Assembly (NCBI GenBank): GCA_007132965.1
Contig: SLNQ01000028.1
Span: forward strand, 1 to 43,759
From: Gemmatimonadota bacterium
GTDB taxonomy: Bacteria > Gemmatimonadota > Gemmatimonadetes > Longimicrobiales > Gaopeijiaceae
DNA: 43,759 nucleotides
Reading direction: 5' to 3'
Shown: positions 14,612 to 24,321 of the stretch, piece by piece
Layout: every line of letters begins with the position of its first letter
Position numbering within the stretch: position 1 is the stretch's first letter
Notes under the pieces: generated by a model
What the model was told of the DNA's origin: nothing
Seen by the model: the letters and a program-made list of their open reading frames with translations, nothing else
Database searches by the model: none
Program-made: the position numbers and the translations under genes

Positions 14612-16135
14612 ATGTTCCCCGTCTTGTTCTCCGGCCGGATTCCCACGGCGCCGATCCTCGCCGGCGTCTGGCTGGTTCTGGCAGGCGCCGGACTGGCCGG
14701 ATGCGCGCCGGAAGAAGGATTCACCGCCCACGAGGCCGCCGGGGCGGCCGGAGGCGACACCCCACCAGCGGCCGCCGCTCCCGCTGAAGTGTCCCCCCCG
14801 ACTGCCGCCGCCCCCTCCCAGGCTGCGGACCAGGGGCTGCGGAGCTCCCGGGAGACGGCGGTGGTCCGAGCGGCAGAGCGGGTCTCCCCGTCGGTGGTCA
14901 CGGTGAACGTGATCCGGACCCGGCAGGTTCGGGTCCGAGACCCCTTCGACGACTTCTTCGGCGGGTTCTTCGGCTTCCCCGGCGGCCGGACGCAGGCGCA
15001 GCGGGTCCCCTCGCTGGGATCCGGCTTCGTGGTGGATTCGGACGGGACCATCCTCACCAACGACCACGTGGTCCGGGGAGCCGAGCGCATCCTGGTGACC
15101 CTCCCTGACGGCCGGGACGTGGAAGGGGAGCTGGTAGGTGCCGACGAGGCCACCGACGTAGCCGTTCTGCAGGTGAATCTGCCCGAGCTGCCAGTGGCGC
15201 CCCTGGGGAGCACCCACGATCTCATGATCGGCGAGTGGGTGGTCGCCTTCGGCAACCCCTTCGGAAACCTCATCTCGAATCCGGAGCCCACGGCCACCGT
15301 GGGCGTCATCTCGGCGCTGGGGCGACACGTGGTCCCCTCCCGGGACGAGCGGGGGTTCTACCTGGGCATGATCCAGACCGACGCCGCCATCAACCCCGGA
15401 AACTCCGGCGGTCCCCTGGTGAACGCCCTCGGGGAGGTGGTGGGGATGAACGCCTCCATCTTCAGCCGGGGAGGAGGAAGCGAGGGTGTGGGCTTCGCCA
15501 TCCCCATCGAGCGGGTCCTCCGGATCGCCGACGACCTCGTGGCCTACGGCGAGGTACGCAGGGCCTGGATCGGAATCGACGTGGAACCAGAGGAGGCCGA
15601 CGAGTTCGGCCGCACCCGTGGAGTGCGGGTCACCCGGGTCACCGAGGACTCGCCGGCGTGGGACGGGGGCATTCGGAGTGGCGACCGCCTGGTAGCCGCC
15701 AACCAGCGCCGTCTGGTCTCGCCCCTGGACTTCGAGGCCCTTCGCCTGGACCTCCGGGCCGGGGACCAGATCCACCTGGAGGTGGAGGGGCGGGACGAGG
15801 CCGTGACCATCCGGGCCCAGGAGTTCCCCTCGCTTCCCACCGAACGGATCACCGTGCTCAGGGACCTGGAGCTCGCAACCCTCACCCCCGCCGCCCGGGA
15901 CGCCCGGGGCGTCACCAGTGAGTCGGGAGCCCTCATCACCGGCATCTCGCCGCAGCTCCAGCAGCGCCTGGGGCTCCGGGAGGGAGACGTCATCGTGGGA
16001 ATCAACCGCCAACGCGTGACCGGCGCCGAGGAGCTGGCACAGATCCTGGACCAAGCTCCCGCCGGGGCCCGGATCCAGCTCATCTACGAGCGAAATCGAG
16101 GCCTGGGATCCACCACCTTCGTTCTGGGCCGCTGA
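14612..16135 (+). CDS. HtrA/DegP-family serine protease, predicted lipoprotein
   Basis: Envelope quality-control protease of 507 residues. The N-terminus has a hydrophobic signal ending in a lipobox, GAGLAGCAP, so it is probably lipid-anchored rather than a free periplasmic protein. A ~55-residue Ala/Pro-rich linker follows. The trypsin-like domain carries His152 (TNDHVV), Asp182 (EATDVAVLQ) and Ser265 (NPGNSGGPLV). Two PDZ domains follow, at about 310-390 (RAWIGIDVEPEEAD, then RVTEDSPAWDGGIRSGDRLVAAN) and 410-500 (ITGISPQLQQRLGLREGDVIVGINRQ). The DPFDDFFGGFFG segment is the DegP/DegQ-type LA loop. There is no obvious ribosome-binding site, and it starts 20 nt after tal. Confidence 0.92.
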   Translation: MFPVLFSGRIPTAPILAGVWLVLAGAGLAGCAPEEGFTAHEAAGAAGGDTPPAAAAPAEVSPPTAAAPSQAADQGLRSSRETAVVRAAERVSPSVVTVNVIRTRQVRVRDPFDDFFGGFFGFPGGRTQAQRVPSLGSGFVVDSDGTILTNDHVVRGAERILVTLPDGRDVEGELVGADEATDVAVLQVNLPELPVAPLGSTHDLMIGEWVVAFGNPFGNLISNPEPTATVGVISALGRHVVPSRDERGFYLGMIQTDAAINPGNSGGPLVNALGEVVGMNASIFSRGGGSEGVGFAIPIERVLRIADDLVAYGEVRRAWIGIDVEPEEADEFGRTRGVRVTRVTEDSPAWDGGIRSGDRLVAANQRRLVSPLDFEALRLDLRAGDQIHLEVEGRDEAVTIRAQEFPSLPTERITVLRDLELATLTPAARDARGVTSESGALITGISPQLQQRLGLREGDVIVGINRQRVTGAEELAQILDQAPAGARIQLIYERNRGLGSTTFVLGR

Positions 16136-16172
16136 GGATGCCCAGCGCCCTCCAACTCGAGACGACCGGCCC

Positions 16173-17621
16173 GTGACCGAGCCATCAGATCAGCGGTACA
16201 GCCATCCCCTGGCGGAGCGCTACGCTTCGCCCGAGATGCAGCGAATCTTCTCTCCGGCCCATCGCTTCGGAACGTGGCGGCGCCTGTGGCTCGCCCTGGC
16301 CCGGGCCCAGCGGGCGCTGGGACTCCAGGTCTCGGCCGAAGCCATCGAGCAGATGGAGGCGGCGCTGGACGACCTGGACCTGAAGCGGGCCGCGGAGTAC
16401 GAACGACGTTTTCGCCACGACGTCATGGCCCACGTCCATCTCTTCGGCGACGTGGCCCCGGCGGCCCGGGGGGTCATCCACCTGGGCGCCACCTCGGCCT
16501 TCGTAGGCGACAACACCGACCTGATCCTGCACCGTGACGCCCTGCGGCTCATCCGGGCCCGACTGGTGCGAACCATCCGGGCGCTGGCCGCCTTCGCCAG
16601 GCGACACCGGGAGCTGCCCACCCTGGGCTACACCCACTTCCAACCGGCTCAACCCACCACCGTCGGGAAGCGAGCCGCCCTCTGGATCCAGGACCTCCTC
16701 CTGGACGTGGAAGAGCTGGAGGGCCGCCTCGAGACCCTCCGCTTCCGGGGCGTCCGGGGCACCACCGGAACCCAGGCCTCCTTCCTGGAACTCTTCCAAG
16801 GCGACCACGAGAAGGTGGAGGAGCTGGATCGACTCGTGGGCACCGAGATGGGGTTTTCCCGGAGCTACGCGGTGAGCGGTCAGACCTACCCCCGAAAGGT
16901 GGACCAGGCGGTCCTGGCTACCCTGGCCGGCATCGCCGCCTCCCTCTCCAAGCAGGGCAACGACCTTCGCCTCCTTGCCCACCTGCGGGAGGTGGAGGAG
17001 CCCTTCGAGGAGGAACAGATCGGCTCCTCGGCCATGCCGTACAAGCGGAACCCCATGCGGGCCGAGCGGATCTGCGCCTTGGCGCGCCACGTCATCACCC
17101 TGAGCCAGGACCCGGCGCACACCGCCGCCACCCAGTGGCTCGAACGGACGCTGGACGACTCGGCCAACCGCCGCCTCTCCATTCCCGACGCCTTCCTGAC
17201 GCTGGACGGCGCCCTGGTCCTGGCAGAGAACGTGGCCCTGGGGCTTCAGGTGCACCCGGCGGTGGTCCGGAGCAACCTGGAGGAGCACCTCCCCTTCATG
17301 GCCATGGAGACGGTCCTCATGCACGCCAGCCAGGCAGGTGGAGACCGCCAGGAGCTCCATGAACGCATCCGCCGGCACTCGCTGGCGGCGGCGGCCCGGA
17401 TGAAGGAGGGCCAGGCCGGCGATCTGGCGGAGCGGGTAGCCGACGACGACGCCTTCGGCCTCTCCCCCGACGAGCTGGCCTCCCTCATGGATCCGTCCCG
17501 CTTCGTGGGCCGCGCCCCCCAACAGGTCTCCCGTTTCCTGGCGGAACACGTGGAGCCCCTCCTGGAGCGTCTCTCCGACGAGGCCGACGAGCTGGCGGCC
17601 CCCCCGGAGGTCCGGGTCTGA
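16173..17621 (+). CDS. purB: Adenylosuccinate lyase
   Basis: Removes fumarate from SAICAR and from adenylosuccinate, so it acts twice in purine synthesis. The fumarase/aspartase-superfamily signature is intact: GSSAMPYKRNPMRAERI. HLGATSAFVGDNTDL and LGYTHFQPAQPTTVGKRA, with the catalytic His, are also present. It has 482 residues, the longer PurB form. It starts with GTG, 37 nt after htrA, with no strong Shine-Dalgarno. The stop is separated from the purC ATG by one base. It is the first of seven purine genes in this block. Confidence 0.96.
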   Translation: MTEPSDQRYSHPLAERYASPEMQRIFSPAHRFGTWRRLWLALARAQRALGLQVSAEAIEQMEAALDDLDLKRAAEYERRFRHDVMAHVHLFGDVAPAARGVIHLGATSAFVGDNTDLILHRDALRLIRARLVRTIRALAAFARRHRELPTLGYTHFQPAQPTTVGKRAALWIQDLLLDVEELEGRLETLRFRGVRGTTGTQASFLELFQGDHEKVEELDRLVGTEMGFSRSYAVSGQTYPRKVDQAVLATLAGIAASLSKQGNDLRLLAHLREVEEPFEEEQIGSSAMPYKRNPMRAERICALARHVITLSQDPAHTAATQWLERTLDDSANRRLSIPDAFLTLDGALVLAENVALGLQVHPAVVRSNLEEHLPFMAMETVLMHASQAGGDRQELHERIRRHSLAAAARMKEGQAGDLAERVADDDAFGLSPDELASLMDPSRFVGRAPQQVSRFLAEHVEPLLERLSDEADELAAPPEVRV

Positions 17622-17622
17622 G

Positions 17623-18600
17623 ATGGCCGCCTCCCCCCCTCTCCTGCAGTCCCGGCTTCCCCTCCCCCTGGTCCACAGGGGCAAGGTGAGGGAGATGTAC
17701 GACGCCGGCGACGACCGGCTCCTCATGGTGGCCTCGGACCGGATCTCGGCCTTCGACGTGGTGATGGCCGAACCCATCCCCAGAAAGGGCGAGGTCCTCA
17801 CTCTGATCACGGCCTGGTGGCTCTCCCGGCTGACGGCCGAAGACCCGCCGTTGGTGGGCCACCACGCCCTGGCGGTAGACCCCGACCAGATCGTGGACGC
17901 GGTTCCGGCGCTGGCCTCCAGCCGGAGCACGTGGGCCCGTCGGGCGATCCTGGTCCGGCGCACCGACCCCCTCCCGGTGGAGTGCGTGGTCCGGGGATAC
18001 CTGGCCGGCTCGGCATGGCGGGAGTACCGGGAACGGGGCACGCTGGCCGGCGAGCCCCTCCCACCGGACCTCGTCCGGAGCCAACGCCTGGAGGAGCCCA
18101 TCTTCAGCCCCGCCACCAAGGCGGTGGAGGGACACGACGAGAACATCCCCTACCTGGGGGTCGTGGACCGACTGGGCCGGAAACGGGCGGCGCAGATCCG
18201 GGACCTCTCCCTGGCCCTCTATCGGATGGGCGCCGCCGAAGCCGTCTCCCGAGGTGTGATTCTGGCAGACACCAAGTTCGAGTTCGGCGTCGATCCCAAC
18301 GGTGAGCTCCTCCTCATTGACGAGGTCCTGACCCCCGACTCGTCCCGGTACTGGCCCCGGGACGACTACCGAGCCGGTTCGTCGCCGCCCTCCCTGGACA
18401 AGCAACCCGTCCGGGACTACCTGGCCGGAATCCCGGACTGGGACCGGAGCCCGCCCCCACCTGCCCTGCCGCCGTCGGTGGTGGAGGCCACCACCCGCCG
18501 GTACCTGGAGCTCTTTCGACGCCTGACCGGAGTCGAGCTCGACCGCTTCCGGCCGCCCACCTTCGACTCCGCCGATGTCTCGGATGGGGCCGCCAGATGA
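17623..18600 (+). CDS. purC: SAICAR synthase
   Basis: ATP-dependent ligation of aspartate to CAIR. It shows GKVREMYDAGDDRLLMVASDRISAFDVVM at the start, VECVVRGYLAGSAWREY, and the C-terminal IDEVLTPDSSRYWP block. At 325 residues it is of the longer type found outside Escherichia and close to the yeast enzyme in layout. The start is one base after the purB stop and the gene ends inside the pssA start (ATGA). Its partner enzyme PurB, which uses the SAICAR it makes, lies directly upstream. Confidence 0.96.
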   Translation: MAASPPLLQSRLPLPLVHRGKVREMYDAGDDRLLMVASDRISAFDVVMAEPIPRKGEVLTLITAWWLSRLTAEDPPLVGHHALAVDPDQIVDAVPALASSRSTWARRAILVRRTDPLPVECVVRGYLAGSAWREYRERGTLAGEPLPPDLVRSQRLEEPIFSPATKAVEGHDENIPYLGVVDRLGRKRAAQIRDLSLALYRMGAAEAVSRGVILADTKFEFGVDPNGELLLIDEVLTPDSSRYWPRDDYRAGSSPPSLDKQPVRDYLAGIPDWDRSPPPPALPPSVVEATTRRYLELFRRLTGVELDRFRPPTFDSADVSDGAAR

Positions 18601-19484
18601 CGGACAACGACGCTGGGCGCCGCCGGGCCGGCCTGCAACGGGGCATCATCATCATCCCCTCGGCCTTCACCCTGGGGAACCTCTTCTTCGGGGTCTACGC
18701 CATGGTGGCGGCCAGTCGGGGCGACTTCCAGTGGGCGGCCTGGTTCATCGTCTTTGCCGCCGTCCTGGACATGCTGGACGGTCGAATCGCTCGCTTCACC
18801 GCCACCGGCTCCCGCTTCGGCGCCGAGCTGGATTCCCTGGTGGACGCCATTTCGTTCGGCGTGGCCCCGGCGATGCTGAGCTACCACCTCTTCTTTGCCG
18901 ATGACGCCTGGAGCTGGGTGGTGGCGTTCATCTACGTCACCGCGGTAGTGGTACGACTGGCCCGCTTCAACGTGGAGCAGGGCGGCGAGGCCAAGAGCCA
19001 CTTCCACGGACTTCCGTCGCCAACGGCGGGGATGATCGTGGCCACGGTGTATCCCTTCTTTACCGCCCCGCACGTGGAGGCCCTGACCGGGGGGTTGCCT
19101 TCGACCCAGACCATGGGGATCATCCTGGTCTTCCTGGCCCTTCTCATGCTGAGTCATATTCCCTACCCTCTGGTTCCCCGGATCTCGTTCCGGAGCCCCG
19201 GGGCGGCGGCGGGAAGCCTGGCGCTCATGGGGTGCGCGGTGGCCGCCATCACCGTGCCGGAATACTTCTTGTTTCCCTTCCTGAGCCTCTACACGCTCCT
19301 GGGAGTGGGACGGGCCGTGGGCATGGGGCTCCGGGAACGCCTCCCGGAACGAGATCCGCTCCGGGACGAGCTCCCGGAGGACGAGGGCGGCGCGGAAGTC
19401 AGATCGCTGGACTACGGCGAGATCGCCCCTGGACGGCGAGACGCCGACGACACGGCACACGAAACTTCGGAGGACGAACGTTGA
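18597..19484 (+). CDS. pssA: CDP-diacylglycerol--serine O-phosphatidyltransferase
   Basis: Integral membrane CDP-alcohol phosphatidyltransferase that makes phosphatidylserine, the precursor of phosphatidylethanolamine. The full signature D-G-x2-A-R-x8-G-x3-D-x3-D is present as LDGRIAR followed by GAELDSLVD. Several hydrophobic helices flank it (GNLFFGVYAMVAA, FIVFAAVLDM, MGIILVFLALLML, VPEYFLFPFLSLYTLLGVG). Residues after about 245 form an acidic cytosolic tail. ISFGVAPA is typical of the PssA class II type. It overlaps purC by 4 bp and purS by the TTGA overlap, so a phospholipid gene is translationally coupled inside a purine operon. Confidence 0.9.
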   Translation: MTDNDAGRRRAGLQRGIIIIPSAFTLGNLFFGVYAMVAASRGDFQWAAWFIVFAAVLDMLDGRIARFTATGSRFGAELDSLVDAISFGVAPAMLSYHLFFADDAWSWVVAFIYVTAVVVRLARFNVEQGGEAKSHFHGLPSPTAGMIVATVYPFFTAPHVEALTGGLPSTQTMGIILVFLALLMLSHIPYPLVPRISFRSPGAAAGSLALMGCAVAAITVPEYFLFPFLSLYTLLGVGRAVGMGLRERLPERDPLRDELPEDEGGAEVRSLDYGEIAPGRRDADDTAHETSEDER

Positions 19485-19765
19485 AGCGTTTTCATGTTGA
19501 GGTGCGGGTGAAGCCTCGTCCCGGATTGCTGGATCCCGAGGGCAAAGCGATTCACCACGCGCTGGACTCGCTGGGCTACGAAGGCGTCGCCGGCGTCCGC
19601 GTCGGAAAGGCCATCGACCTGGAGTTGGAGGCCTCCGGCCGAAACGAGGCCGAGGCCCGGGCCCGAGAGATGTGCCGGAAGCTGCTGGCCAACCCCGTCA
19701 CCGAGGACTTCGAGCTGACGGTGGCCGAGGCACCCTCGGAAGACGCCGGGAGCCCCTCGTCATGA
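19481..19765 (+). CDS. purS: FGAM synthase subunit PurS
   Basis: Small (94-residue) subunit that bridges PurL and PurQ in the three-part FGAM synthetase. The track shows it only as the tail of a longer shadow ORF. The true start is TTG 19481 ([12 protein letters not shown]), with GGAGG 7 nt upstream and the TTGA overlapping the pssA stop. Family landmarks are [33 protein letters not shown] and the C-terminal [15 protein letters not shown]. The stop overlaps the purQ ATG. Its presence agrees with the separate PurQ and the short PurL. Confidence 0.93.
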   Translation: MKRFHVEVRVKPRPGLLDPEGKAIHHALDSLGYEGVAGVRVGKAIDLELEASGRNEAEARAREMCRKLLANPVTEDFELTVAEAPSEDAGSPSS

Positions 19766-20466
19766 AGGTCGCCGTCGTTACCTTCCCGGGCTCCAACTGC
19801 GACCACGACTGCTACCGGGCCCTGAAGCTCCTGGACGGGGTGGAGCCCCACTTCCGGTGGCACCGGGACCGGGAGCTGGGAGAGGTGCAGGCCGTCGTCC
19901 TACCGGGTGGGTTCTCCTACGGGGACTACCTGAGGGCCGGCGCCATCGCCCGCTTCTCACCCATCATGGACGCGGTGGTGGCCTTCGCCCGGGAGGGCGG
20001 GCTCGTGGTGGGGATCTGCAACGGGTTTCAGGTGCTGTGCGAGGTGGGGCTGCTCCCCGGCGCCCTGCTGCGAAACGAGTCGCTTCGCTTCCGGAGCCAC
20101 GAGGTGCACCTGCGGGTGGAGACCACCCGAACTCCCTTCACCCGTCGCTACCGCAAAGGCCAGGTCCTCCGGGTCCCCATCGCCCACGGCGAGGGCAACT
20201 ACCACGCTGAGCCGGAGGTGCTGGCGGAGCTGGAGGGGACGGACCGGATCGTCTTCCGGTACGTCACCCCGGCCGGAGAGCTGAGCGCCGAGGCCAACCC
20301 CAACGGCTCGGCCCATCACATCGCAGGCATCGTGAACGAATCCCGAAACGTCCTGGGCATGATGCCCCACCCGGAGCGCGCAGTGGAGGAGGTCCTGGGC
20401 TCAACCGACGGCCTGGGGCTCTTCCAATCCATGGTCGACCACCTCACCGCCGGAGCCACCCTGTGA
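19762..20466 (+). CDS. purQ: FGAM synthase glutaminase subunit PurQ
   Basis: Class I glutamine amidotransferase subunit that supplies ammonia to PurL. Nucleophile Cys86 is in [12 protein letters not shown]. The catalytic His and Glu are in [11 protein letters not shown] near the C-terminus. [19 protein letters not shown] is typical. The ATG at 19762 gives 234 residues; the track ORF begins upstream in a shadow. It overlaps purS by ATGA and purL by GTGA. Confidence 0.96.
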   Translation: MKVAVVTFPGSNCDHDCYRALKLLDGVEPHFRWHRDRELGEVQAVVLPGGFSYGDYLRAGAIARFSPIMDAVVAFAREGGLVVGICNGFQVLCEVGLLPGALLRNESLRFRSHEVHLRVETTRTPFTRRYRKGQVLRVPIAHGEGNYHAEPEVLAELEGTDRIVFRYVTPAGELSAEANPNGSAHHIAGIVNESRNVLGMMPHPERAVEEVLGSTDGLGLFQSMVDHLTAGATL

Positions 20467-22799
20467 GCAAGACCAGCGAGACGACGCCCCGACCCCGAAG
20501 CACCAAGGCCCCCCAGCCCCGTCCCGGCGATCCGCCCATCACCCCGGAGCTGGTGGACGAACACGGGCTCTCGCCCGAGGAGTTCGAGCGCATCGAGCGC
20601 ATCCTGGGACGGACCCCCACCTTCACCGAGCTGGGCATCTTCTCGGCCATGTGGTCGGAGCACTGCGGCTACAAGAACTCCAAAAGGCTCCTGATGCTGC
20701 TGCCCACCGAGGCGCCGTGGGTCATCCAGGGGCCAGGCGAAAACGCCGGGGTCATCGACGTGGGCGAAGGGCTGGCCCTGGCCTTCAAGATCGAGTCCCA
20801 CAATCATCCCTCGGCTGTGGAGCCCTACCAGGGTGCGGCCACCGGGGTGGGCGGCATCCTGAGGGACATCTTCACCATGGGCGCCCGACCGGTGGCCGTC
20901 CTGGACTCCCTCCGCTTCGGTGACCTGGACTCGGGGCGCAACCGCTACCTCTTCAGCGGGGTGGTGAAGGGAGTGGGCGACTACGGAAACTGCGTGGGGA
21001 TCCCCAACATCGGAGGCGAGGTCTTCTTTGACCGCGCCTACGACGGCAATCCCCTGGTCAACGCCATGGCGCTGGGCGTCATGAAGCGGGACGAACTCAT
21101 CCTTGCCGAGGCCTCAGGGGTGGGCAACACCCTCATGGCCGTGGGCGCCCGCACCGGGCGGGACGGCATCCACGGGGCCACCTTCGCCTCCGAAGAGCTG
21201 TCGGCGGACTCGGACGAGGCCAGCCGGCCCCAGGTGCAGGTGGGGGACCCCTTCACCGAGAAGCTCCTCCTGGAAGCTTCCCTGGAACTCATCCGAAGCG
21301 GCCACATCGTGGGCATTCAGGACATGGGGGCGGCAGGGCTCACCTCGTCGGCCTCGGAGATGGCCGGCCGGGCCGGCAGCGGCGTGGTCCTGGAGATGAG
21401 CGACGTGCCCGTGCGGGAACCGGAGATGACCCCGTACGAGATCCTCCTCTCGGAGTCGCAGGAGCGAATGCTGGTGGTGGCCCGGCAGGGGCACGAGGAG
21501 GAGGTCCGCAAGATCCTGGAGAAGTGGGAGTTGGAGGCCGAACCCATCGGGAGCGTCACCGACGACGGCCATTTCCGGATCGAGGAGGACGGCACGGTGG
21601 TGGCCGACATCCCGGCCCTGCCCCTCACCGACGGGTGCCCCACCTACGAGCGGGAGGGCATCGAGTCCGACGAGGTCAAGGCGCTCCGCGCCCGGGACCT
21701 GGCCGAGTTCCTGGAGCCCGAAGGCGATCTCACCGACACCTTCCTCCAGCTCATGGAATCGCCGAACATCGCGTCCAGGCGCTGGATCTACGAGCAGTTC
21801 GACACCACGGTCCGCACCTCCACGGTGCTCCGTCCGGGGGGCGACGCCGGGGTGATCCGCCTCAGCGGCAGCCGCCGGGGCGTCGCCGCCACCACCGACT
21901 GCAACGGCCGATACTGCTTCCTGAACCCCAGGGAGGGGGCCCGGGCCGCGGTGGCCGAAGCCGCCCGGAACCTGGTCTGCGTCGGCGCCCTCCCCACCGC
22001 CGTCACCAACAACCTCAACTTCGGCAATCCGCTGAAGCCCCACATCTACTACCAGATGAGGGAGGCCGTCCTGGGCATGGCCGAGGCCTGCCGGCTCTTC
22101 GAGACCCCGGTCACCGGCGGCAACGTCTCGCTCTACAACGAGACCGACGGACAGGCCATCTATCCCACCCCGGTCATCGGGATGGTGGGGACGGTGGACG
22201 ACGTCTCGCAGGTGGTGGGCCACGGATTCCGCACTCCAGGCGACACGGTGATCCTCCTGGGAGAGAATCGGGAGGAGATCGGAGGCTCGGAGTACCTCTA
22301 CCGGATCCACGACGGCCTGGTGGCCGGCGAGCCTCCCGTGGTGGACCTGCTGGCGGAACGGCGCCTCCAGCACGCCGTCCTGGCGCTGATCCAGCAGGGG
22401 CTTCTGAAGTCGGCCCACGACTGCGCTGAGGGCGGCCTGGCCTGTGCCCTGGCCGAAGCCGCCGTCGGCGGAAGCCGAGGCCCCCTGGGCCTCTCCGTGC
22501 AGATCCACGACCGTATCCGACCGGTGGCCCTCCTGTTCGGCGAGAGCACCGGGCGGATCCTGGCCTCGGTGGATCCTGCCGACGAATCCGCCGTACTGGG
22601 CCGGGCCCGGAATCATGGCGTGCCGGCCAGGGTACTGGGGAAGGTGGGCGCTCCTGGCGACGAGTTCCGCATCGATACGCCCGAGGGCGCCATCCGGGCC
22701 CCCATCGACGAGGTGGCCCGCCGCTACCGCAATGCCATTCCCAACCTCATGGACCACGATCCGGACGCCCCCGGAGGGGAGTCCCATGCATCGACCTGA
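20463..22799 (+). CDS. purL: FGAM synthase large subunit PurL (short type)
   Basis: ATP-dependent amidation of FGAR to FGAM. The 778-residue protein is the small PurL that works with PurS and PurQ. Landmarks are [12 protein letters not shown], the [21 protein letters not shown] block, [10 protein letters not shown] and a second AIRS-like half with TNNLNFGNP and [10 protein letters not shown]. It starts with GTG overlapping the purQ stop. Its last bases overlap the purF start, with the purF Shine-Dalgarno GGAGGGGA inside the purL 3' end. Confidence 0.97.
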   Translation: MSKTSETTPRPRSTKAPQPRPGDPPITPELVDEHGLSPEEFERIERILGRTPTFTELGIFSAMWSEHCGYKNSKRLLMLLPTEAPWVIQGPGENAGVIDVGEGLALAFKIESHNHPSAVEPYQGAATGVGGILRDIFTMGARPVAVLDSLRFGDLDSGRNRYLFSGVVKGVGDYGNCVGIPNIGGEVFFDRAYDGNPLVNAMALGVMKRDELILAEASGVGNTLMAVGARTGRDGIHGATFASEELSADSDEASRPQVQVGDPFTEKLLLEASLELIRSGHIVGIQDMGAAGLTSSASEMAGRAGSGVVLEMSDVPVREPEMTPYEILLSESQERMLVVARQGHEEEVRKILEKWELEAEPIGSVTDDGHFRIEEDGTVVADIPALPLTDGCPTYEREGIESDEVKALRARDLAEFLEPEGDLTDTFLQLMESPNIASRRWIYEQFDTTVRTSTVLRPGGDAGVIRLSGSRRGVAATTDCNGRYCFLNPREGARAAVAEAARNLVCVGALPTAVTNNLNFGNPLKPHIYYQMREAVLGMAEACRLFETPVTGGNVSLYNETDGQAIYPTPVIGMVGTVDDVSQVVGHGFRTPGDTVILLGENREEIGGSEYLYRIHDGLVAGEPPVVDLLAERRLQHAVLALIQQGLLKSAHDCAEGGLACALAEAAVGGSRGPLGLSVQIHDRIRPVALLFGESTGRILASVDPADESAVLGRARNHGVPARVLGKVGAPGDEFRIDTPEGAIRAPIDEVARRYRNAIPNLMDHDPDAPGGESHAST

Positions 22800-24315
22800 C
22801 GACCATTCCCACCCGCCTGCTGTCCGACATCTTCCGGTGCTGAACCGCGGCGACTCGCCCCAACCCGACCAGGACCGGGCACAGGACATCCTCACGGCCG
22901 ACCTGGACTCACTCCCGCGCGAGGAGTGCGGGGTCTTTGCCACCACCGGAGTCGAGAAGGCGGCGGAGCTGGCCTTCCTGGGCCTGTATTCGCTGCAGCA
23001 CCGGGGCCAGGAGTCCGCCGGGATCTGCGCGGTGAACGGCGACGGCGTAGCCCGGGTCCGCAAGGGGATCGGTCTGGTGGCCGACGTCTTCACGGCCGAG
23101 GACCTGGACGCCCTGGAGGGGACCACGGTGGTGGGGCACGTCCGCTACTCCACCGCCGGGGGGAGTCGGCCCCAGAACGCCCAGCCCATCGTGGTCCGAT
23201 ACGCCCAGGGGGACCTGGCCATCGCCCACAACGGAAACCTCACCAACGCCCAGGAACTCCGGAACCGCCTGGTGGAGGAAGGCGCCCTCTTCCAGACCAC
23301 CTCCGACTCGGAAGTCATCGTCCACCTCATTGCCCGCTCCCGCCACGACACGATCGAAGCCCAGATCGACGACGCCCTGACCCACCTGGAGGGCGCCTTT
23401 TCCCTGGCCATCTCCGTGGGCGAGACGGTCTACGCCGCGGTAGACCCACGAGGCTTTCGTCCCCTGGTTCTGGGTCGGAGGGGCACGGGGTACGTGGTGG
23501 CGTCGGAGACCTGCGCCCTGGACATCATCGACGCCGAGTACGTGCGGGACGTGGAGCCGGGAGAGGTCCTGAAACTGGAGGGCTCGGAGGCCACCGAGCT
23601 CCGGCGGCTGCCGCCGGCGCCGCACCCCGCCCCTTGTGTGTTCGAGCTGGTCTACTTCGCCCGGCCCGACTCCCGGATCTGGGGAGCCAGCGTGGACCGC
23701 TCCCGGCGAGCCTTCGGCCGCCAGTTGGCCCGGGAGCACCCCGCCGAGGGGGCCGACTGCGTCTTCGCCGTCCCCGACTCGGCCAACTCGGCGGCACTGG
23801 GCTACTCCGAAGAGAGCGGGATCCCCTACGAGCTGGGGCTCCTCCGGAACCACTACGTGGGCCGGACCTTTATCCAGCCCTCGCAGGCCGACCGCGACTT
23901 TGGGGCCCGCATCAAGTACAATCCGGTGCGGGAGGTGGTGGAAGATCGCCGGGTGGTGGTGGTGGACGACTCCCTGGTGCGTGGCACCACCTCCACCTCC
24001 CTGGTGAAGTTTCTCCGGCAGGCCGGAGCCAGGGAGGTGCACTTCCGCATCGCCAGTCCCCCGGTCCGCTTTCCCTGCTTCTACGGGATCGACATGCCGT
24101 CCCGGGAAGAGCTGGTGGGATCGTCGCACTCGGTGGAGGAGATCGCCGAGCTCATCGGGGTCGACACCATGGGCTACCTCTCGCTGGAGGGGATGCTCGA
24201 GGTGGTCCAGGAGTTCGGACCCTTCTGCGACGCCTGCTTCTCAGGCGATTACACGGCCCCGCTGGTTGACGTGCAGCGGGGGCTGGCGTCGCTGGAGAAC
24301 CCGCCGGGCTGCTGA
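22786..24315 (+). CDS. purF: Amidophosphoribosyltransferase
   Basis: First committed enzyme of purine synthesis. The ATG 22786 has GGAGGGGA just upstream and gives 509 residues. The catalytic Cys48 in [10 protein letters not shown] must become the N-terminal residue, so a 47-residue propeptide would be removed, longer than the 11 residues known in Bacillus. The glutaminase domain is about 48-280. The PRPP loop [14 protein letters not shown] is in the C-terminal phosphoribosyltransferase domain. Cysteines in [17 protein letters not shown] and [11 protein letters not shown] match the four [4Fe-4S] ligands of the Bacillus-type enzyme, so an oxygen-sensitive cluster is expected. It ends 6 bp from the convergent lipoprotein gene. 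Confidence 0.95.
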   Translation: MHRPDDHSHPPAVRHLPVLNRGDSPQPDQDRAQDILTADLDSLPREECGVFATTGVEKAAELAFLGLYSLQHRGQESAGICAVNGDGVARVRKGIGLVADVFTAEDLDALEGTTVVGHVRYSTAGGSRPQNAQPIVVRYAQGDLAIAHNGNLTNAQELRNRLVEEGALFQTTSDSEVIVHLIARSRHDTIEAQIDDALTHLEGAFSLAISVGETVYAAVDPRGFRPLVLGRRGTGYVVASETCALDIIDAEYVRDVEPGEVLKLEGSEATELRRLPPAPHPAPCVFELVYFARPDSRIWGASVDRSRRAFGRQLAREHPAEGADCVFAVPDSANSAALGYSEESGIPYELGLLRNHYVGRTFIQPSQADRDFGARIKYNPVREVVEDRRVVVVDDSLVRGTTSTSLVKFLRQAGAREVHFRIASPPVRFPCFYGIDMPSREELVGSSHSVEEIAELIGVDTMGYLSLEGMLEVVQEFGPFCDACFSGDYTAPLVDVQRGLASLENPPGC

Positions 24316-24321
24316 GGTCGG

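Noticed and set aside
16185-18146. 653-aa minus-strand ORF over purB and purC
   Set aside because: Shadow of two well-conserved purine genes; composition is repetitive Gly/Arg/His/Val without any motif.
21114-23126. 670-aa minus-strand ORF over purL and purF
   Set aside because: Antisense to complete enzymes; no recognisable fold or ribosome-binding site.
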